A DNA stretch of 64,000 nt from UBA6663 sp044226485 (GTDB taxonomy: Bacteria; Chloroflexota; Anaerolineae; Anaerolineales; UBA6663): assembly GCA_044226485.1 (NCBI GenBank), contig JBGAGY010000011.1:124001-188000 (forward strand), written 5' to 3'. Made by a program: the position numbers and the translations under genes. Every line of letters begins with the position of its first letter. Position 1 is the stretch's first letter. Positions 1 to 8,728 of this stretch are shown one piece after another. The notes beneath the pieces are model-generated. The model saw only the letters and a list, made by a program, of their open reading frames with translations. It was not told where the DNA came from and did no database searches.

Positions 1-744
1 CTGGTGCGAGCCCTCGCAGGGTCGGCAACTCGGGCGCGGGTGGAGTCTCGCAACACCTTCCCGTCGGGCGCCGGGATTGCCTCGTCGGCTTCGGGGTTCG
101 CGGCCCTGACAGTCGCCGCGACGGTGGCGGCCGGGCTGTCGCTGACCGAGGCGCAGCTCTCGGCGCTGGCACGGCGCGGCTCTGGCTCTGCGTCGCGGTC
201 GATCCCATCGGGCTACGTCGAATGGAAGATGGGCACCGAGCCGAGCGGAGACGACAGCTATGCAATCAGCATCGCCCCACCCGACCATTGGGATCTGACC
301 GACGTGATTGCCGTCCTCAGTTCAGCCCACAAGGCCACGGGCTCGACCGAAGGCCACGGCCTCGCAGACACGAGTCCATTTCAAGCCACGCGAGTGGCCG
401 GGGCTCCCGAGCGCCTCGATGTCTGCCGTGCTGCTGTGCTGCGCCGGGACTTCAGCGCATTGGCCGCAGTCGTCGAGGAAGACGCCGTCGCGATGCACGC
501 TGTGATGATGACCAGTCGACCGCCGTTGTTTTATTGGCAACCGCTGACCCTGGCCATCATCCAGGCTGTGCCTGTCTGGCGAGCGGCCGGCCTGCCCGTG
601 TGCTTCACAATCGACGCCGGGCCGAACGTGCACTGCCTCACCCCGACCGCTCATGCGGCCGATGTCGAACATCGGTTGCGAGCACTTGGCGTGCCTGAGG
701 TGCTCACCGCTCGTGCGGGCGGGCCGGCCATCCTCGTCTCTTGA
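1..744 (+). CDS. mvaD: (Di)phosphomevalonate decarboxylase, C-terminal part
   Basis: This is a GHMP-superfamily decarboxylase of the mevalonate pathway, making isopentenyl (di)phosphate from (di)phosphomevalonate in the cytosol. The frame is open to the left edge, so the start lies outside the window and about 247 residues are visible. The GHMP glycine/serine loop SGAGIASSASGFAAL is near residues 21-35. SIPSGYVEWKMG and MTSRPPLFYW follow, and FTIDAGPNVHCL near residue 205 carries the aspartate and NAGPN-like site typical of these decarboxylases. Chloroflexota can use a phosphomevalonate decarboxylase (alternative pathway) rather than MvaD, and the sequence alone does not tell me which. It is consistent with isoprenoid supply for the carotenoid genes at 21.3-23.8 kb. 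Confidence 0.85.
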   Translation: MVRALAGSATRARVESRNTFPSGAGIASSASGFAALTVAATVAAGLSLTEAQLSALARRGSGSASRSIPSGYVEWKMGTEPSGDDSYAISIAPPDHWDLTDVIAVLSSAHKATGSTEGHGLADTSPFQATRVAGAPERLDVCRAAVLRRDFSALAAVVEEDAVAMHAVMMTSRPPLFYWQPLTLAIIQAVPVWRAAGLPVCFTIDAGPNVHCLTPTAHAADVEHRLRALGVPEVLTARAGGPAILVS

Positions 745-803
745 CGCCAACGATTCTCAACTACCTCCTATGTGCACCGCGCAAAGAGGAGAAGGTCGGG
801 CGG

Positions 804-817
804 TATAATCGGGCCTA
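804..817 (+). promoter_or_regulatory. Leaderless-type -10 element before the site-2 protease
   Basis: A perfect TATAAT lies at 804-809 with only seven bases before the ATG at 817. Transcription would then start at or next to the start codon, giving a leaderless mRNA. I see no good -35 hexamer and no closely spaced Shine-Dalgarno. The same arrangement recurs at 4769 and 45215. Confidence 0.55.
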
Positions 818-1959
818 TGGAAGCTTTACCCTTCGGAGGCGTGGGCAACCTGATCATCTTCTTGTTGATCTTGAATGCCCTCGTCTTCATCCATGAACTT
901 GGTCACTTTGTCGCGTCACGTTCCGTCAACGTGTTCGTTGAGGAATTCGCCATCGGGTTTCCGCCTCGCCTCTTTGGAGCGGTGTGGAGCAAACGTGAGA
1001 AGCGCCTGCGATTCTTCGCCGGCGCCAACGTCCCGAAGGCCGAGGAGCTTGGCGGCGAGAGCACCGTCTACTCCTTGAATGCGTTGCCGATCGGCGGTTT
1101 CGTGCGGCCGCGCGGCGAAGACGATCCAGCGGCTCGAGACGGCATGGCGACAGCCTCCAAGCGTGCCCGCATCTGGATCCTCGTGGCCGGCTCGCTGTTC
1201 AATCTGATCTTCGCCTTCATCGTCTTCATCGTCGCCTTCCGCCTGAACTCGACAGCGGTCGGTATCGCGAAGGTCATGGATGGCTCGCCGGCGCAACAGG
1301 CTGGCCTCCAGGTGGGCGACATCGTCGTCAGCATCGACGGCGCCAACATCCACTACACGCAGGACCTGCAGGACCATATCGCCGCCCGGCGCGGACAGAC
1401 CGTCACACTCGTCGTGATCCGCAAGGGGTCCGAGGTGTCGATCGATCTACGCCCGCGACTGCCCGAGGAAACGCCCGAGAACGAAGGCGCGATGGGGGTC
1501 GGCCTCAGTCAGGAGCTGCCGATCGGGCCGGGGTACGACTGGCCCGAGGCAGTGCGGTACGCGGGGGATGAGATGGTGTACCAGTTCCGCCAGATCATCA
1601 ACCTGCCTGGGCGCCTCATCCAGGGCACCATCCAGCCAGAACTCGCCCGTCCGGTGGGCCCGGTGGGCATGTATCAGGCGACCGAACTCATCGTGGCGGC
1701 GTCGGCCCAGGCCAACACCTGGTTCCCGATCGTCCAGTTCGTTGGCCTGATCAGCATCGCGCTCGGTATCACCAACCTGCTGCCTCTGCCCGCCCTTGAC
1801 GGGGGCCGCATCCTTTTCGTCCTGGTGGAGGCCATTCGTGGCCGACGCATCGACCCGGCCCGCGAGGGTCTCGTCCACCTGGCCGGCATGGTGGTGCTGT
1901 TGAGCGTGATGGCTGTGATCACCTACTTCGACATCGTCAGCCCGATCATCCCGAGGTGA
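817..1959 (+). CDS. rseP: RseP-type site-2 protease (M50 family zinc metalloprotease)
   Basis: This is an intramembrane metalloprotease that cleaves membrane-anchored substrates such as anti-sigma factors. The zinc motif HELGH is at residues 26-30 inside the first membrane segment. A second membrane segment follows near residue 125, and then a PDZ domain (GSPAQQAGLQVGDIVVSIDG, about 150-230). The second active-site motif, LPALDGGR, is near residue 335, followed by the last membrane segments. Its 380 residues are normal for the family. I chose ATG 817 because the family begins just before the first membrane helix and a -10 box sits directly upstream; the frame also has a start at 772. The next gene overlaps or abuts the stop, so the two are probably cotranscribed. 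Confidence 0.92.
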   Translation: MEALPFGGVGNLIIFLLILNALVFIHELGHFVASRSVNVFVEEFAIGFPPRLFGAVWSKREKRLRFFAGANVPKAEELGGESTVYSLNALPIGGFVRPRGEDDPAARDGMATASKRARIWILVAGSLFNLIFAFIVFIVAFRLNSTAVGIAKVMDGSPAQQAGLQVGDIVVSIDGANIHYTQDLQDHIAARRGQTVTLVVIRKGSEVSIDLRPRLPEETPENEGAMGVGLSQELPIGPGYDWPEAVRYAGDEMVYQFRQIINLPGRLIQGTIQPELARPVGPVGMYQATELIVAASAQANTWFPIVQFVGLISIALGITNLLPLPALDGGRILFVLVEAIRGRRIDPAREGLVHLAGMVVLLSVMAVITYFDIVSPIIPR

Positions 1960-1961
1960 GC

Positions 1962-2972
1962 ATGGCCCCGAACAAGAACACTCCTCGCTTTGATGATGTC
2001 CTCCGTGCCCTGAAGAGCCCCGATGCTGCCGTGCCGCCGGCCAGCCTCTATGCGCTCTCCGATCTCGAGTCAACGGAAGTCGATAAGCTCGAACGAGCCT
2101 GGCCGGACGTCTCCCTGAACAAGCGCCGTGGCCTGATCGAGGACCTCGGCGAACTGGCAGAAGCCAACTACGAGGTCGATTTCACCAACATCTTCCGCCT
2201 CGCTCTTGAGGACGAAGACGCTGAGGTGCGTCGCGCTGCCGTCCAGGCGCTCTGGGAAGCCGAGGACGTCACCCTCATGGCGCCGCTGATCGATCTGCTT
2301 GACAAGGATCCGGATGCCGAGGTGCGCGCCGCCGCCGCCAGCGCGCTGGGCCGCTTCGTCTACATGGGCGAGGTCGAGGAGCTTCAACCCACCCAGTTGC
2401 GTCGGGTCGAAGAAACCCTCCTGGCAGCAGTCAACGGCCGTGACGAGTCTGAAGTGCGCCGCCGCGCGCTCGAGGCGCTGGCGTTCTCGAGCCGAGACGA
2501 GATCCCGGACTTGATCCAGGCGGCTTACGATTCGCCGGATCAGCAATTCAGGGTGAGCGCCCTCTTCGCCATGGGCCGCAGCGCCGATGAGCGTTGGAGC
2601 GACATCGTCCTGGCTGAGACGGTCAACACCGACAACGAACTGCGCTTTGAGGCCGTGCGCTCGGCCGGCGAACTCGAACTGGATCAGGCCGTCGGGCCTC
2701 TGCGCAAGCTGCTCAAAGATCCCGATCTTCAGATCCGCGAAGCCGCGATCTGGAGCCTGGGTCAGATCGGCGGCCAGGAAGCGCGCAAGGCGCTCGAAGA
2801 TCTGCTTGAACGGACGCGCGATGATGACCAGCGCGACTTCATCGAAGAAGCTCTCGAGAACGCGGCCTTCCATGACGACATCACCGACTTCGCCTTGTTC
2901 GAGTCGGACGAGATTCCGGACTTCGACTCGGAGCTCGACCCAAAGAAGAAGCTCGATGACCGCCTCAATTGA
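1962..2972 (+). CDS. HEAT-repeat protein
   Basis: The protein has about 336 residues built from HEAT/PBS-lyase-type repeats. The pattern AEVRRAAVQALWEA, AEVRAAAASALGRF, SEVRRRALEALAFS, LQIREAAIWSLGQIG recurs every 30-40 residues between about 70 and 290. The C-terminal tail is acidic (runs of D and E, about 285-336). Such repeats form a protein-binding solenoid, and I see no catalytic motif. ATG 1962 is preferred because GAGG at 1953-1956 gives good ribosome-binding spacing; a GTG at 1956 is in frame and overlaps the upstream stop. It is tightly coupled to the site-2 protease and may be its partner or an unrelated scaffold. An intrinsic terminator follows. Confidence 0.85.
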   Translation: MAPNKNTPRFDDVLRALKSPDAAVPPASLYALSDLESTEVDKLERAWPDVSLNKRRGLIEDLGELAEANYEVDFTNIFRLALEDEDAEVRRAAVQALWEAEDVTLMAPLIDLLDKDPDAEVRAAAASALGRFVYMGEVEELQPTQLRRVEETLLAAVNGRDESEVRRRALEALAFSSRDEIPDLIQAAYDSPDQQFRVSALFAMGRSADERWSDIVLAETVNTDNELRFEAVRSAGELELDQAVGPLRKLLKDPDLQIREAAIWSLGQIGGQEARKALEDLLERTRDDDQRDFIEEALENAAFHDDITDFALFESDEIPDFDSELDPKKKLDDRLN

Positions 2973-2992
2973 GGCATCGCCCATTTGATCGA

Positions 2993-3015
2993 CGCCCCGC
3001 CCAGCGGGGCGTTTT
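2993..3015 (+). terminator. Intrinsic terminator after the HEAT-repeat gene
   Basis: A perfect 8-bp G/C stem (CGCCCCGC / GCGGGGCG) with a 3-base loop is followed directly by TTTT. It ends the protease-HEAT unit 20 bases after the stop codon and 16 bases before the next start. Confidence 0.85.
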
Positions 3016-3031
3016 CGTGTTCGGCTTCACC

Positions 3032-3946
3032 ATGATCGCCATCTTCGTCGACAACCTGCTTCCGGTCCTGCTGTGCGCCGGGCTGGGATTCCTGATCCAT
3101 CGCAACCTGAAGCTCGATATCCGCGCGGTGTCGCAGCTCGTGTTCTACATCTTCAGCCCGTGCCTCGTGTTCCATTCGCTGCTGACCTCCGAGGTCGGCG
3201 GCGCGGCCCTGGCCCGGATGACCGGCTTCACCGTCGTGGTCATCGGCGTCATGCTCTTCGCTGGCGCGCTGACGGGCTGGGCGTTGCGGTTGGATCGCCG
3301 CAGCTGGGCTACGCTGGTCGTCACGTCGACGTTTGTCAACGGCGGTAACTTCGGCCTGGCGATCGTGCGCTTTGCCTTCGGCGCTGAAGCGCTCGGCTAT
3401 GCTGTGGCGTTCTACATCGCCAGCACGTTCGCGGTGTACACGGCCGGCGTGTTTGTGGCAGGGCTCGGCCGCGCCGACGCACGTTCGGCGGCGCGCGAGC
3501 TGCTCAAGGTGCCAGCCTTCTACGGCGTGATCGCGGCCGAGGGGTTGCGTCTGGCGGGCGTGACGTTGCCGGTCGCGCTCGATCGAGCCGTCAGCCTGAT
3601 GGCCGATGCCGCGATCCCGGTGATGCTCGTGGTGCTGGGCATGCAGATCTCGGCGTCACGGCTGCACGCTCTGGCGCGACGGCAATGGCTGTCGGTGGGA
3701 GCGAGCACAGGCCTTCAATTGCTGGCGGCGCCCGCCGCTGCATGGCTGCTGGCGGGAGTGTTTGGGCTCGAAGGCGGCGCGCGTCAGGCCGGGATCCTGC
3801 AGGCCTCAATGCCGGCGGCAGTCGTGACGACCGTGATCGCCATGCAATACGATCTCGACATCGAACTCGCAACGGCGGCGGTGGTGGTGACGACCGTGCT
3901 GAGTCCGCTGACCCTGACGCCTTTGATCTTCTATCTGGGCGGATGA
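3032..3946 (+). CDS. AEC family (auxin efflux carrier-type) transporter
   Basis: This is a predicted polytopic inner-membrane carrier of the AEC family, whose members export organic anions such as malate or auxin-like compounds; the substrate is unknown. The 304 residues hold about ten hydrophobic segments in two halves. Family-typical stretches include FSPCLVFHSLL in the second segment, TFVNGGNFGLAI in the fourth, and ASMPAAVVTTVIA near residue 265. I chose ATG 3032 because it begins directly at the first membrane helix and lies after the terminator; an earlier in-frame start at 2969 would run through the terminator hairpin. It is transcribed towards the histidine phosphatase gene. Confidence 0.85.
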   Translation: MIAIFVDNLLPVLLCAGLGFLIHRNLKLDIRAVSQLVFYIFSPCLVFHSLLTSEVGGAALARMTGFTVVVIGVMLFAGALTGWALRLDRRSWATLVVTSTFVNGGNFGLAIVRFAFGAEALGYAVAFYIASTFAVYTAGVFVAGLGRADARSAARELLKVPAFYGVIAAEGLRLAGVTLPVALDRAVSLMADAAIPVMLVVLGMQISASRLHALARRQWLSVGASTGLQLLAAPAAAWLLAGVFGLEGGARQAGILQASMPAAVVTTVIAMQYDLDIELATAAVVVTTVLSPLTLTPLIFYLGG

Positions 3947-3960
3947 CCGATCGCCGGGAA

Positions 3961-3985
3961 ACAAAACGGGCCGGCATGCCGGCCC
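3961..3985 (-). terminator. Intrinsic terminator for the histidine phosphatase gene
   Basis: The perfect palindrome GGGCCGGCATGCCGGCCC at 3968-3985 is followed, on the minus strand, by a run of T with one C-to-T break (AAAA at 3963-3966 on the plus strand). It lies between two convergent genes and may also stop the plus-strand AEC transcript. Confidence 0.7.
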
Positions 3986-4014
3986 GCGCGATATCGCAGA
4001 GTATCCGCTGACGA

Positions 4015-4596
4015 TCAAACCATCAGCTTGCTTCGATACGCTTCCGGAACGAAGGCGAGGCTGACATCCCACAACTCGTCGGCGCCCGGTCGAACCGCCT
4101 TCCACACGCCACAGGGCGGGACGGGGTTGCCGCGATCGAACAGGCGTGAGTAGTGCGCCAGCACGTCGCCAGGCAGGTGTAGCGCGGAGAGCATGGCCGT
4201 GATCGGGCCGCCATGCGTGACCAGCGCGAGCGGGCCGTGGGCGAGGCTGTGCGCGACCGCACGCTCCCAGACCGGCCACAACCGGTCCCGAACATTTTCG
4301 AGCGTTTCGCCGGGCTGTATTTCGCGCAGTCCATCGTCGCATCGCAGCACGGCCTCACACACCGCTCCAGCGAGTTGCGCGGTTCGGTGGGTACGCTCAA
4401 GCGGGCTGAACCACATCTGTCTCACGCCATGATCGCGAAAGAAACGCCCGGCCTCGGCGGCCTCATGCTCGCCAGACGGCACGAGAGACGGGCCCGGCGG
4501 AATGTGATAGACCAGATCGGTCCGCGACCAATCCGGGGTCCCATGTCGAACGAAGTACACCACCGGGTGGTGCCTCAGAAAGCGGTACGCCGGCAC
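4015..4596 (-). CDS. Histidine phosphatase family protein
   Basis: This is a phosphoglycerate-mutase-like histidine phosphatase of 193 residues, a cytosolic phosphomonoesterase of unknown substrate. The catalytic RHG motif is at residues 17-19 (YFVRHGTPDW). The SPLERTHRTAQ motif contributes the second arginine, and VTHGGPI near residue 125 supplies the second catalytic histidine. The start is GTG at 4596 with AAGGGA about six bases upstream. It is a single-gene unit, convergent with the AEC transporter and ending at a strong terminator. Confidence 0.88.
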   Translation of the reverse strand: MPAYRFLRHHPVVYFVRHGTPDWSRTDLVYHIPPGPSLVPSGEHEAAEAGRFFRDHGVRQMWFSPLERTHRTAQLAGAVCEAVLRCDDGLREIQPGETLENVRDRLWPVWERAVAHSLAHGPLALVTHGGPITAMLSALHLPGDVLAHYSRLFDRGNPVPPCGVWKAVRPGADELWDVSLAFVPEAYRSKLMV

Positions 4597-4768
4597 GATA
4601 GTCCCTTGTCTTCCGATTCATTCGCTGAATCGGCCCTACTTCCTCTACTTAACCCGACTGATTTTACCCTGATCGACGATGCGCTGGAAGCTTGTCACAG
4701 GTTGCGCCCATGTCAGCCCAGTGGGCCGCAAGCAGAGCCAAACGTCCACCGAAAGCCGCAACCCGGCG

Positions 4769-4782
4769 TACACTTGGCGCCA
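4769..4782 (+). promoter_or_regulatory. Leaderless-type -10 element before the subtilase gene
   Basis: TACACT at 4769-4774 lies seven bases before the ATG at 4782 and fits a TANNNT -10 box placing transcription start at the start codon. No Shine-Dalgarno is seen. It parallels the elements at 804 and 45215. Confidence 0.45.
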
Positions 4783-7196
4783 TGAGCATCCCTGATCCCA
4801 ACCTCCCTGAACCCGCGCGCCAAGCCGGCACACCCGGGACGATGGCCTGGACCCTTTTCCTTCTGGTGCTGGGGGGCGTGGCCCTCGCCGTTGCGGTGGC
4901 TGCCGGAATCACGGTCTCGACATTTCGGGTGATGGAGGCCCTGCAGCGAACGACGATTCCGGATTGGGTCTGGCCACTACTGCATGTGCTCGGGATAGGT
5001 CTGGCGGCGGCTCTGCTCGGAGGGCTGGGGTTGATCTGGCGGCAGGCGCCCTTGCGGTCGTTCGCCATCGGGCTGGCCGGCCTGGGCGCCATGGCGGCGC
5101 TCTTGGGGCTGGGTCGGCTGGCTGATGTCAACTCCGACGGCACCCGTGCAGTGACCATGAGCGTGGTGTCGGTGCTGGGCGCGGCCGGAGCTCTGCTATT
5201 GGGCCGTAGCGGCAACGGAGCGTCGCGCCGGCCGGCGTTTGTTCTGGTTGCGATTGCGGCAGCGGTGCTCGTGGCTTCTCCGTGGTTGGTGTTCGGCGCG
5301 CTGGACTCATTGGGACGGATCGCCGGTGACAGCCTGGCGAGTGTGCTGGTCGGGCTTGCGACAGCCGTGTGGCTCGACCGATTCGTCTTCGGCCCGGCGG
5401 CTGCGGCGGTCGTATCTCGCAAGCGCTCGATGCTCGTTGGCGGCCTCGTGGCGGCAATCGGATTGTTGTTGATCGGGGTGTCGATTGGCGCGAACGGCAT
5501 GCAGATTCTTTATGCGCCGGCGCTGGCGGGGCTCGGCTGGTTGGCAGCCTGGCTCGATCGATCCGCTCGCGATAAGGGCGCCTCGGGGGTCTGGGCCGTA
5601 ACGATCTTGATCGGGGTCGTGGCGGCGGTCGCGCTGGCCACATTCGATCCTGAAGAACAGGCGCTCTACCTCATGGACGACGCGGTCGGCGTGTGGTCGA
5701 CGGCAGCCAGCCTGAGCACGGCGATACTGGCCGTCGTTTTGGGTCTGACCGCGATCGCGCTGGATCGCCAACAGACCGCACAGCGAACGGCTCCAGGCCG
5801 CGCTCTATCGGCGGGTCTGCTCGTGGCCGCTCTCGCAGGAGCGGCGGGAGGCTATGCCTTCGTCGGCCATCCGGGTCTCTACGGCGACCGCCTCTTCGTG
5901 ATCATGCGCGACCAGGCCGATCTCAGCCAGATTGACCCGGCCTTGGACCAGAAGGCGCGAGCGGCCGCTGTGTACGCCGAACTGACGGCGCATGCCGAGG
6001 CCAGCCAGGCGGACCTGCGCGCCACGCTCGATCGAGCGGGCGTGCCCTACACGCCCTACTACCTGGTCAACGCCCTCGAGGTCGACGGCGGCGCGATCGT
6101 TCGGCTGTATTTGAGCACACGGTCGGACGTAGGCGAGGTGTTGCTCAGTCAACGGCTCCGCCCGCCCTTCCGCGAAGCGACACCGGCCACGAGTCAGGGC
6201 GAGATGCCGTCCAGCCCGGAGTGGAACATCGTCATGATTGGCGCCGACCGTGTGTGGAGTGACTTCGGCGCCACCGGCGAGGGCATCGTGGTCGGCCAAA
6301 GCGACTCGGGAGTCGCAGGCCAGCATCCGGCCATCGCGGCCCAATATCGCGGCAACGGTTCGTCTGACGATTACAACTGGCTCGACCCCTGGTACGGCAC
6401 ACCATCGCCGGTCGACGTCGGCGGGCACGGCACTCACACGCTCGGAACGATCCTGGGATCGAACGGGATCGGCGTGGCCCCCGGGGCGCAATGGTTCGCG
6501 TGCCGAAACCTCGCGCGCAACCTCGGCAACCCCGCGCTCTATCTCGGATGCATGCAATTCATGCTGGCGCCCTACCCGCCCGACGGAGACTCGTTCCACG
6601 ACGGCGATCCGGCACGCGGCGCCAACGTGCTCAACAATTCCTGGGGCTGTCCACCGATCGAAGGGTGCGACGCCCCGTCGCTGGGGCCGGCCGTCGATGG
6701 GCTTCGGGCGGCCGGGATCTTCGTGGTGGCATCGGCCGGCAACGATGGCCCGAACTGCGGCACTCTGCAGGATCCAATCGCCATCTACGACAGCGCCTTC
6801 ACTGTGGCGGCGGTGGATAGTCAGGATGCGCTTGCGTCGTTCAGCAGCCGCGGACCGGTTCCGGGTGGCGGCCCCGTGAAGCCCGATATCGCCGCGCCGG
6901 GGGTCAACGTATTGTCGGGCTCGCCCGACGGCGGTTACGTGCGCAACTCCGGCACGTCGATGGCCGGGCCTCACATCGTCGGAGTCGTCGCGCTAATGTG
7001 GTCGGCGAATCCGAGGCTCATCGGCGACATCGACACGACCGAACGCATCCTGCGCGAGACGGCGACGCCGTATACCGGAGCACTGGATGCCTCGACGTGC
7101 GACCTCGGCACGCACCCAGAGTGGGCCGTGGGAGCGGGAACCGTCAATGCCTACGCGGCGGTTGAGGCCGCGCTCGCGCTCGACTCGGCGCCGTAA
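4782..7196 (+). CDS. Polytopic membrane protein fused to an S8 subtilisin-like protease
   Basis: The protein has about 804 residues. The N-terminal half (about 20-395) holds ten or more hydrophobic segments separated by short charged loops, with no signal peptidase-type leader. The C-terminal half is a complete subtilase. Its catalytic residues are Asp508 (VVGQSDSGV), His549 (GGHGTHTLG), a probable oxyanion Asn619 (LNNSWGCP) and Ser726 (NSGTSMAGPHIVG). The stretch at about 400-480 resembles a short prodomain. Subtilases are normally secreted with a cleavable leader, so this one is probably anchored with its protease domain outside the membrane. The start at 4782 follows a -10 box and precedes the first hydrophobic segment. 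The last 46 bases overlap the convergent heme oxygenase gene. Confidence 0.85.
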   Translation: MSIPDPNLPEPARQAGTPGTMAWTLFLLVLGGVALAVAVAAGITVSTFRVMEALQRTTIPDWVWPLLHVLGIGLAAALLGGLGLIWRQAPLRSFAIGLAGLGAMAALLGLGRLADVNSDGTRAVTMSVVSVLGAAGALLLGRSGNGASRRPAFVLVAIAAAVLVASPWLVFGALDSLGRIAGDSLASVLVGLATAVWLDRFVFGPAAAAVVSRKRSMLVGGLVAAIGLLLIGVSIGANGMQILYAPALAGLGWLAAWLDRSARDKGASGVWAVTILIGVVAAVALATFDPEEQALYLMDDAVGVWSTAASLSTAILAVVLGLTAIALDRQQTAQRTAPGRALSAGLLVAALAGAAGGYAFVGHPGLYGDRLFVIMRDQADLSQIDPALDQKARAAAVYAELTAHAEASQADLRATLDRAGVPYTPYYLVNALEVDGGAIVRLYLSTRSDVGEVLLSQRLRPPFREATPATSQGEMPSSPEWNIVMIGADRVWSDFGATGEGIVVGQSDSGVAGQHPAIAAQYRGNGSSDDYNWLDPWYGTPSPVDVGGHGTHTLGTILGSNGIGVAPGAQWFACRNLARNLGNPALYLGCMQFMLAPYPPDGDSFHDGDPARGANVLNNSWGCPPIEGCDAPSLGPAVDGLRAAGIFVVASAGNDGPNCGTLQDPIAIYDSAFTVAAVDSQDALASFSSRGPVPGGGPVKPDIAAPGVNVLSGSPDGGYVRNSGTSMAGPHIVGVVALMWSANPRLIGDIDTTERILRETATPYTGALDASTCDLGTHPEWAVGAGTVNAYAAVEAALALDSAP

Positions 7197-7858
7197 GTCG
7201 CCGGCGAGCTGACGGACTCCGGGTTGAGCGGCCCGGCGAGGTCGACGAACACGTCGTGGTTGAGCTGGAAGGCGAGGTTGGCCTCATCAAACATGGCGCG
7301 CTCAGTCGCGTCATCCAGGTTCAAGTCATCGAGTCGCTGACGATACGACCCTTTGTAGCGATCGGCATCTAGGCCCGGGAAGGTGTAAAACGCCACGCCC
7401 CGGCCGTCGACCAAGGCATAGACGCGGGAGACCACGCGGCTCAGGGTCTGGCCACCCGATAGGTCCCCGAGATACCGCACATAGTGGTGAGCGAGCAACA
7501 GTCCGGGCTCACGCCGCGCAAGATCATTCAGCCGGGCCACGTACGCCGACGTAGCCGGCAGCACCGGGTAGGTCGCCCACTCCTCGCCGCGCGCGAACCA
7601 GGCCAGATCCTGTTCGAGCGCGCGACGCCGGTACAGCGCTGGATCGACGAATCCATTCAACACGGATTGGTTGCTCAACAGCTCTTGAGCGTCCTCGAGC
7701 GCGGAGTAGAGAGCATGCCATTGGCGCAGGGTCAGCGCGTAGGCGTCGGCGCTGACCCGCCCGGAGAACAGGGCTCTTATGAAGGGCGCGGTCTCCGCCT
7801 GGCGGTGTGCAGCCTGAGTGGCGTTGCGCAGACGTTGGGAATAAGCGATCGAAGACAT
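7151..7858 (-). CDS. Heme oxygenase (biliverdin-producing)
   Basis: This 235-residue protein of the HO-1/HmuO family opens heme to biliverdin, CO and ferrous iron. The proximal heme ligand is probably His18 (NATQAAHRQAE). The distal-helix motif YVRYLGDLSGGQ near residue 130 has the flexible glycines that cover heme. The helical C-terminal part, including NLAFQLNHDVF, also fits the family. ATG 7858 has AGGAG seven bases upstream. Its last codons overlap the end of the convergent subtilase gene. It stands alone, so a role in iron recovery or in bilin supply for a phytochrome cannot be separated from context. A perfect 8-bp inverted repeat lies directly upstream of the start. Confidence 0.88.
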   Translation of the reverse strand: MSSIAYSQRLRNATQAAHRQAETAPFIRALFSGRVSADAYALTLRQWHALYSALEDAQELLSNQSVLNGFVDPALYRRRALEQDLAWFARGEEWATYPVLPATSAYVARLNDLARREPGLLLAHHYVRYLGDLSGGQTLSRVVSRVYALVDGRGVAFYTFPGLDADRYKGSYRQRLDDLNLDDATERAMFDEANLAFQLNHDVFVDLAGPLNPESVSSPATYGAESSASAASTAA

Positions 7859-7888
7859 GACGGTTCTCCTGTGAAGATGCGAACCGTC
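7859..7888 (-). promoter_or_regulatory. Inverted repeat overlapping the heme oxygenase leader
   Basis: Perfect arms GACGGTTC (7859-7866) and GAACCGTC (7881-7888) are 14 bases apart and touch the start codon. In the mRNA the ribosome-binding AGGAG lies in the loop. This could be a dimeric repressor site (centres about two helical turns apart) or an RNA hairpin controlling translation. Confidence 0.45.
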
Positions 7889-7987
7889 AGGTTAGGACAA
7901 AGCAGGCGGTTTGTCGTCCGGCGGCCTCAATGGGCCGCTTGATCCCGGTCAATTGCGGCGTTGCAGCGGGCGCAAGACATCGTTGCG

Positions 7988-8722
7988 TCAGGTCTGGCCT
8001 CGGGTTTCAGATACAGGCTCGTGCTCCCATTCAGCCAGAAGAGCCGGCAACGACCTGATCGTTTCGAGCGCTCGAAAACCAGTGCGCCCGGCATCGGGTG
8101 GTTCAGCCACTTCGTGTGCCCAGGTCAGCGAATGGGGAATATGAACCGCATGCCCGCCGAGCTCAAGCACGGGGAGGATATCCGAGCGGAGTGAATTCCC
8201 GACCATGACGAATCGAGCCGGGTCGATGGCATGCCGGCGCAGCACTGCAGCGTAACCCGCCACGGTTTTGTCGCTGACGATCTCGACAGCCTTGAAAAGC
8301 TCAGCCAGGCCCGAGCGCACGATCTTGCTCTCCTGGTCGCGCAGATCTCCTTTGGTGATGACCATCAACGGATAGCGGGCGGCAAGCTCACGCAGGGTAT
8401 CGGCCACGCCGTCGATCAGATCGACGTCGGCCGTCAGCATCACGCGCGCCAGATCGATGATCTTCTGGACGTCGCTGCCGACGATGCGGCCCTCGGTCAG
8501 CTCAACGGCGGTTTCGATCATCGACAGCGCGAAGGCCTTGATGCCGTAGCCGAAATGCTCGAGGTTGCGCATCTCGGTCTGGTACAACCGGCTCTCGATC
8601 CATTCGCGGCTATGGTACTGCGACAGCAGTTGCTGAAAACCGGCCTGGGCCGCGACGTACAGGCTCTCGTTCTGCCAGAGCGTGTCGTCGGCGTCGAAGG
8701 CGATCATGTCGAAACGTGTCAT
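7988..8722 (-). CDS. HAD family hydrolase
   Basis: This is a haloacid dehalogenase superfamily phosphatase of about 244 residues. Motif I is FDADDTLW, with nucleophile Asp10 and acid/base Asp12. Motif II is MVITKGD near residue 115, and motif III/IV is VMVGNSLRSDILPVLELGG near residue 180, so all core motifs are present. The helical cap after motif I fits a subfamily I enzyme; the substrate is unknown. ATG 8722 is preferred; an in-frame TTG at 8728 overlaps the upstream stop codon. It is probably cotranscribed with the nucleoside deaminase just upstream, which would suit a nucleotide-salvage phosphatase, but that is inference. Confidence 0.87.
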   Translation of the reverse strand: MTRFDMIAFDADDTLWQNESLYVAAQAGFQQLLSQYHSREWIESRLYQTEMRNLEHFGYGIKAFALSMIETAVELTEGRIVGSDVQKIIDLARVMLTADVDLIDGVADTLRELAARYPLMVITKGDLRDQESKIVRSGLAELFKAVEIVSDKTVAGYAAVLRRHAIDPARFVMVGNSLRSDILPVLELGGHAVHIPHSLTWAHEVAEPPDAGRTGFRALETIRSLPALLAEWEHEPVSETRGQT

Positions 8723-8728
8723 GGCCAA

